Assembly (NCBI RefSeq): GCF_902489365.1
Contig: NZ_CABTZR010000001.1
Span: 1 to 64,000 of the forward strand
Length of the DNA: 64,000 bases
From: an uncultured Corynebacterium sp.
GTDB lineage: Bacteria > Actinomycetota > Actinomycetes > Mycobacteriales > Mycobacteriaceae
Reading direction: 5' to 3'
Numbering within the stretch: the first letter of the stretch is position 1; each line of letters opens with the position of its first letter. This document shows positions 63,665-64,000 of the stretch, piece by piece. The notes below the pieces were generated by a model, which saw nothing but the letters and a program-made list of their open reading frames with translations, made no database searches and had not been told where the DNA came from. A program made the position numbers and the translations under genes.

Positions 63665-64000
63665 ATGTTTTATTCTTGGGGCCGCTTCTCCTATGCCCAC
63701 CGCAAGGTCATCCCGCTTATCATCGTCGGGTTGATCCTCGGCCTCTTCTTCGGCTTCGGCACCCGCCTGGGTGACCGGATGAGTCAGGAGGGCTGGGAGG
63801 ACCCGGGCGCGGCGTCGACAAGCGCGGCGCAGATCGAGCTCGAGACCTTCGGCCGTGACAATTCCGGCGACGTCATCCTGCTTTTCGACGACCCCGATGC
63901 CCACGCCGCCGAAGCCAAGGCCTTCCTGGATGAGCTCAAGGCGCAGCACCCGGAGCAGATCGACTCGGTCACCAGCTACTTCGACAAGCGCAACCCGAAC
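63665..64000 (+). CDS. mmpL3: MmpL3/CmpL1-type trehalose monomycolate transporter, C-terminus outside window
   Basis: The first 112 codons of an RND-family transporter. A cytoplasmic start MFYSWGRFSYAHRK and the first helix (VIPLIIVGLILGLFFGFGTRLG) are followed by the first periplasmic porter domain (QIELETFGRDNSGDVILLFD). The N-terminus and its place after the NYN gene match MmpL3 (C. glutamicum CmpL1), which flips trehalose monomycolate for the mycomembrane. AGGAG precedes the ATG. The protein continues past the right edge. Confidence 0.9.
   Translation, partial: MFYSWGRFSYAHRKVIPLIIVGLILGLFFGFGTRLGDRMSQEGWEDPGAASTSAAQIELETFGRDNSGDVILLFDDPDAHAAEAKAFLDELKAQHPEQIDSVTSYFDKRNPN

Overview
The window is a high-GC actinobacterial chromosome segment, almost certainly Corynebacterium. 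The evidence is a heat-shock operon ending in hspR next to an aldehyde dehydrogenase, SpaA-type sortase-assembled pili, a DtxR-type iron box, and a long block of mycolate/arabinogalactan envelope genes in the order known from M. tuberculosis Rv0237 back to Rv0206c: lpqI, DUF2613, aftD, tmaT, DUF3068, membrane protein, GT4, methyltransferase, pckG, trmB, NYN protein, mmpL3. Species cannot be named from the sequence alone. No insertion sequence, prophage or CRISPR array was seen. One tRNA gene is present, tRNA-Gly(CCC).

Layout. 1-5.7 kb: partial aldehyde dehydrogenase, then the heat-shock operon dnaK-grpE-dnaJ-hspR read leftwards from a promoter region with three HspR (HAIR-type) operators and a sigma-H-like promoter. 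5.7-9.8 kb: an iron-siderophore ABC importer (ATPase and two permeases leftwards, binding lipoprotein rightwards) around a DtxR box. 9.8-15 kb: putA behind an unusual structured leader with a 23-residue ORF, then an AI-2E-type membrane protein. 15-20.5 kb: nucleosidase, two tandem LppP/LprE lipoproteins, and the sulfate-activation operon cysH-cysD-cysN facing a shrunken ferredoxin-NADP reductase remnant. 20.6-24.3 kb: heterodimeric ABC exporter. 24.3-25.9 kb: a little-studied DUF6230/DUF6114/exported-protein operon. 26-36.6 kb: EtfD-like Fe-S membrane reductase with a repetitive Pro/Ala tail, cation/proton antiporter, DUF1707 protein, alaT, HNH/DUF222 protein, YibE/F protein, ugd and dcd. 36.7-45.7 kb: tRNA-Gly followed by a sortase/pilus island: one class C sortase rightwards, and major pilin, sortase, basal pilin and tip adhesin leftwards. 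45.7-64 kb: ABC exporter, VanW protein and the conserved envelope block, ending in the first 112 codons of an MmpL3-type mycolate transporter.

Most notable signals. (1) An 11-C tract lies just downstream of a good -10 hexamer in front of the pilus operon and is a candidate phase-variation switch. (2) CysH has lost three of the four residues that normally hold the [4Fe-4S] cluster, and the facing fpr gene has lost its middle. (3) putA is preceded by a short ORF with a Pro-Pro pair and strong stem-loops. (4) The dnaJ ribosome-binding site is enclosed in a small hairpin resembling a thermosensor. (5) At least thirteen genes have a TANNNT hexamer 6-8 nt before the start codon, the signature of leaderless transcription; I used this to choose several starts.

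Domain and motif statements rest on residues visible in the translations. Homologies to named genes in C. glutamicum, C. diphtheriae and M. tuberculosis are from memory and were not searched.
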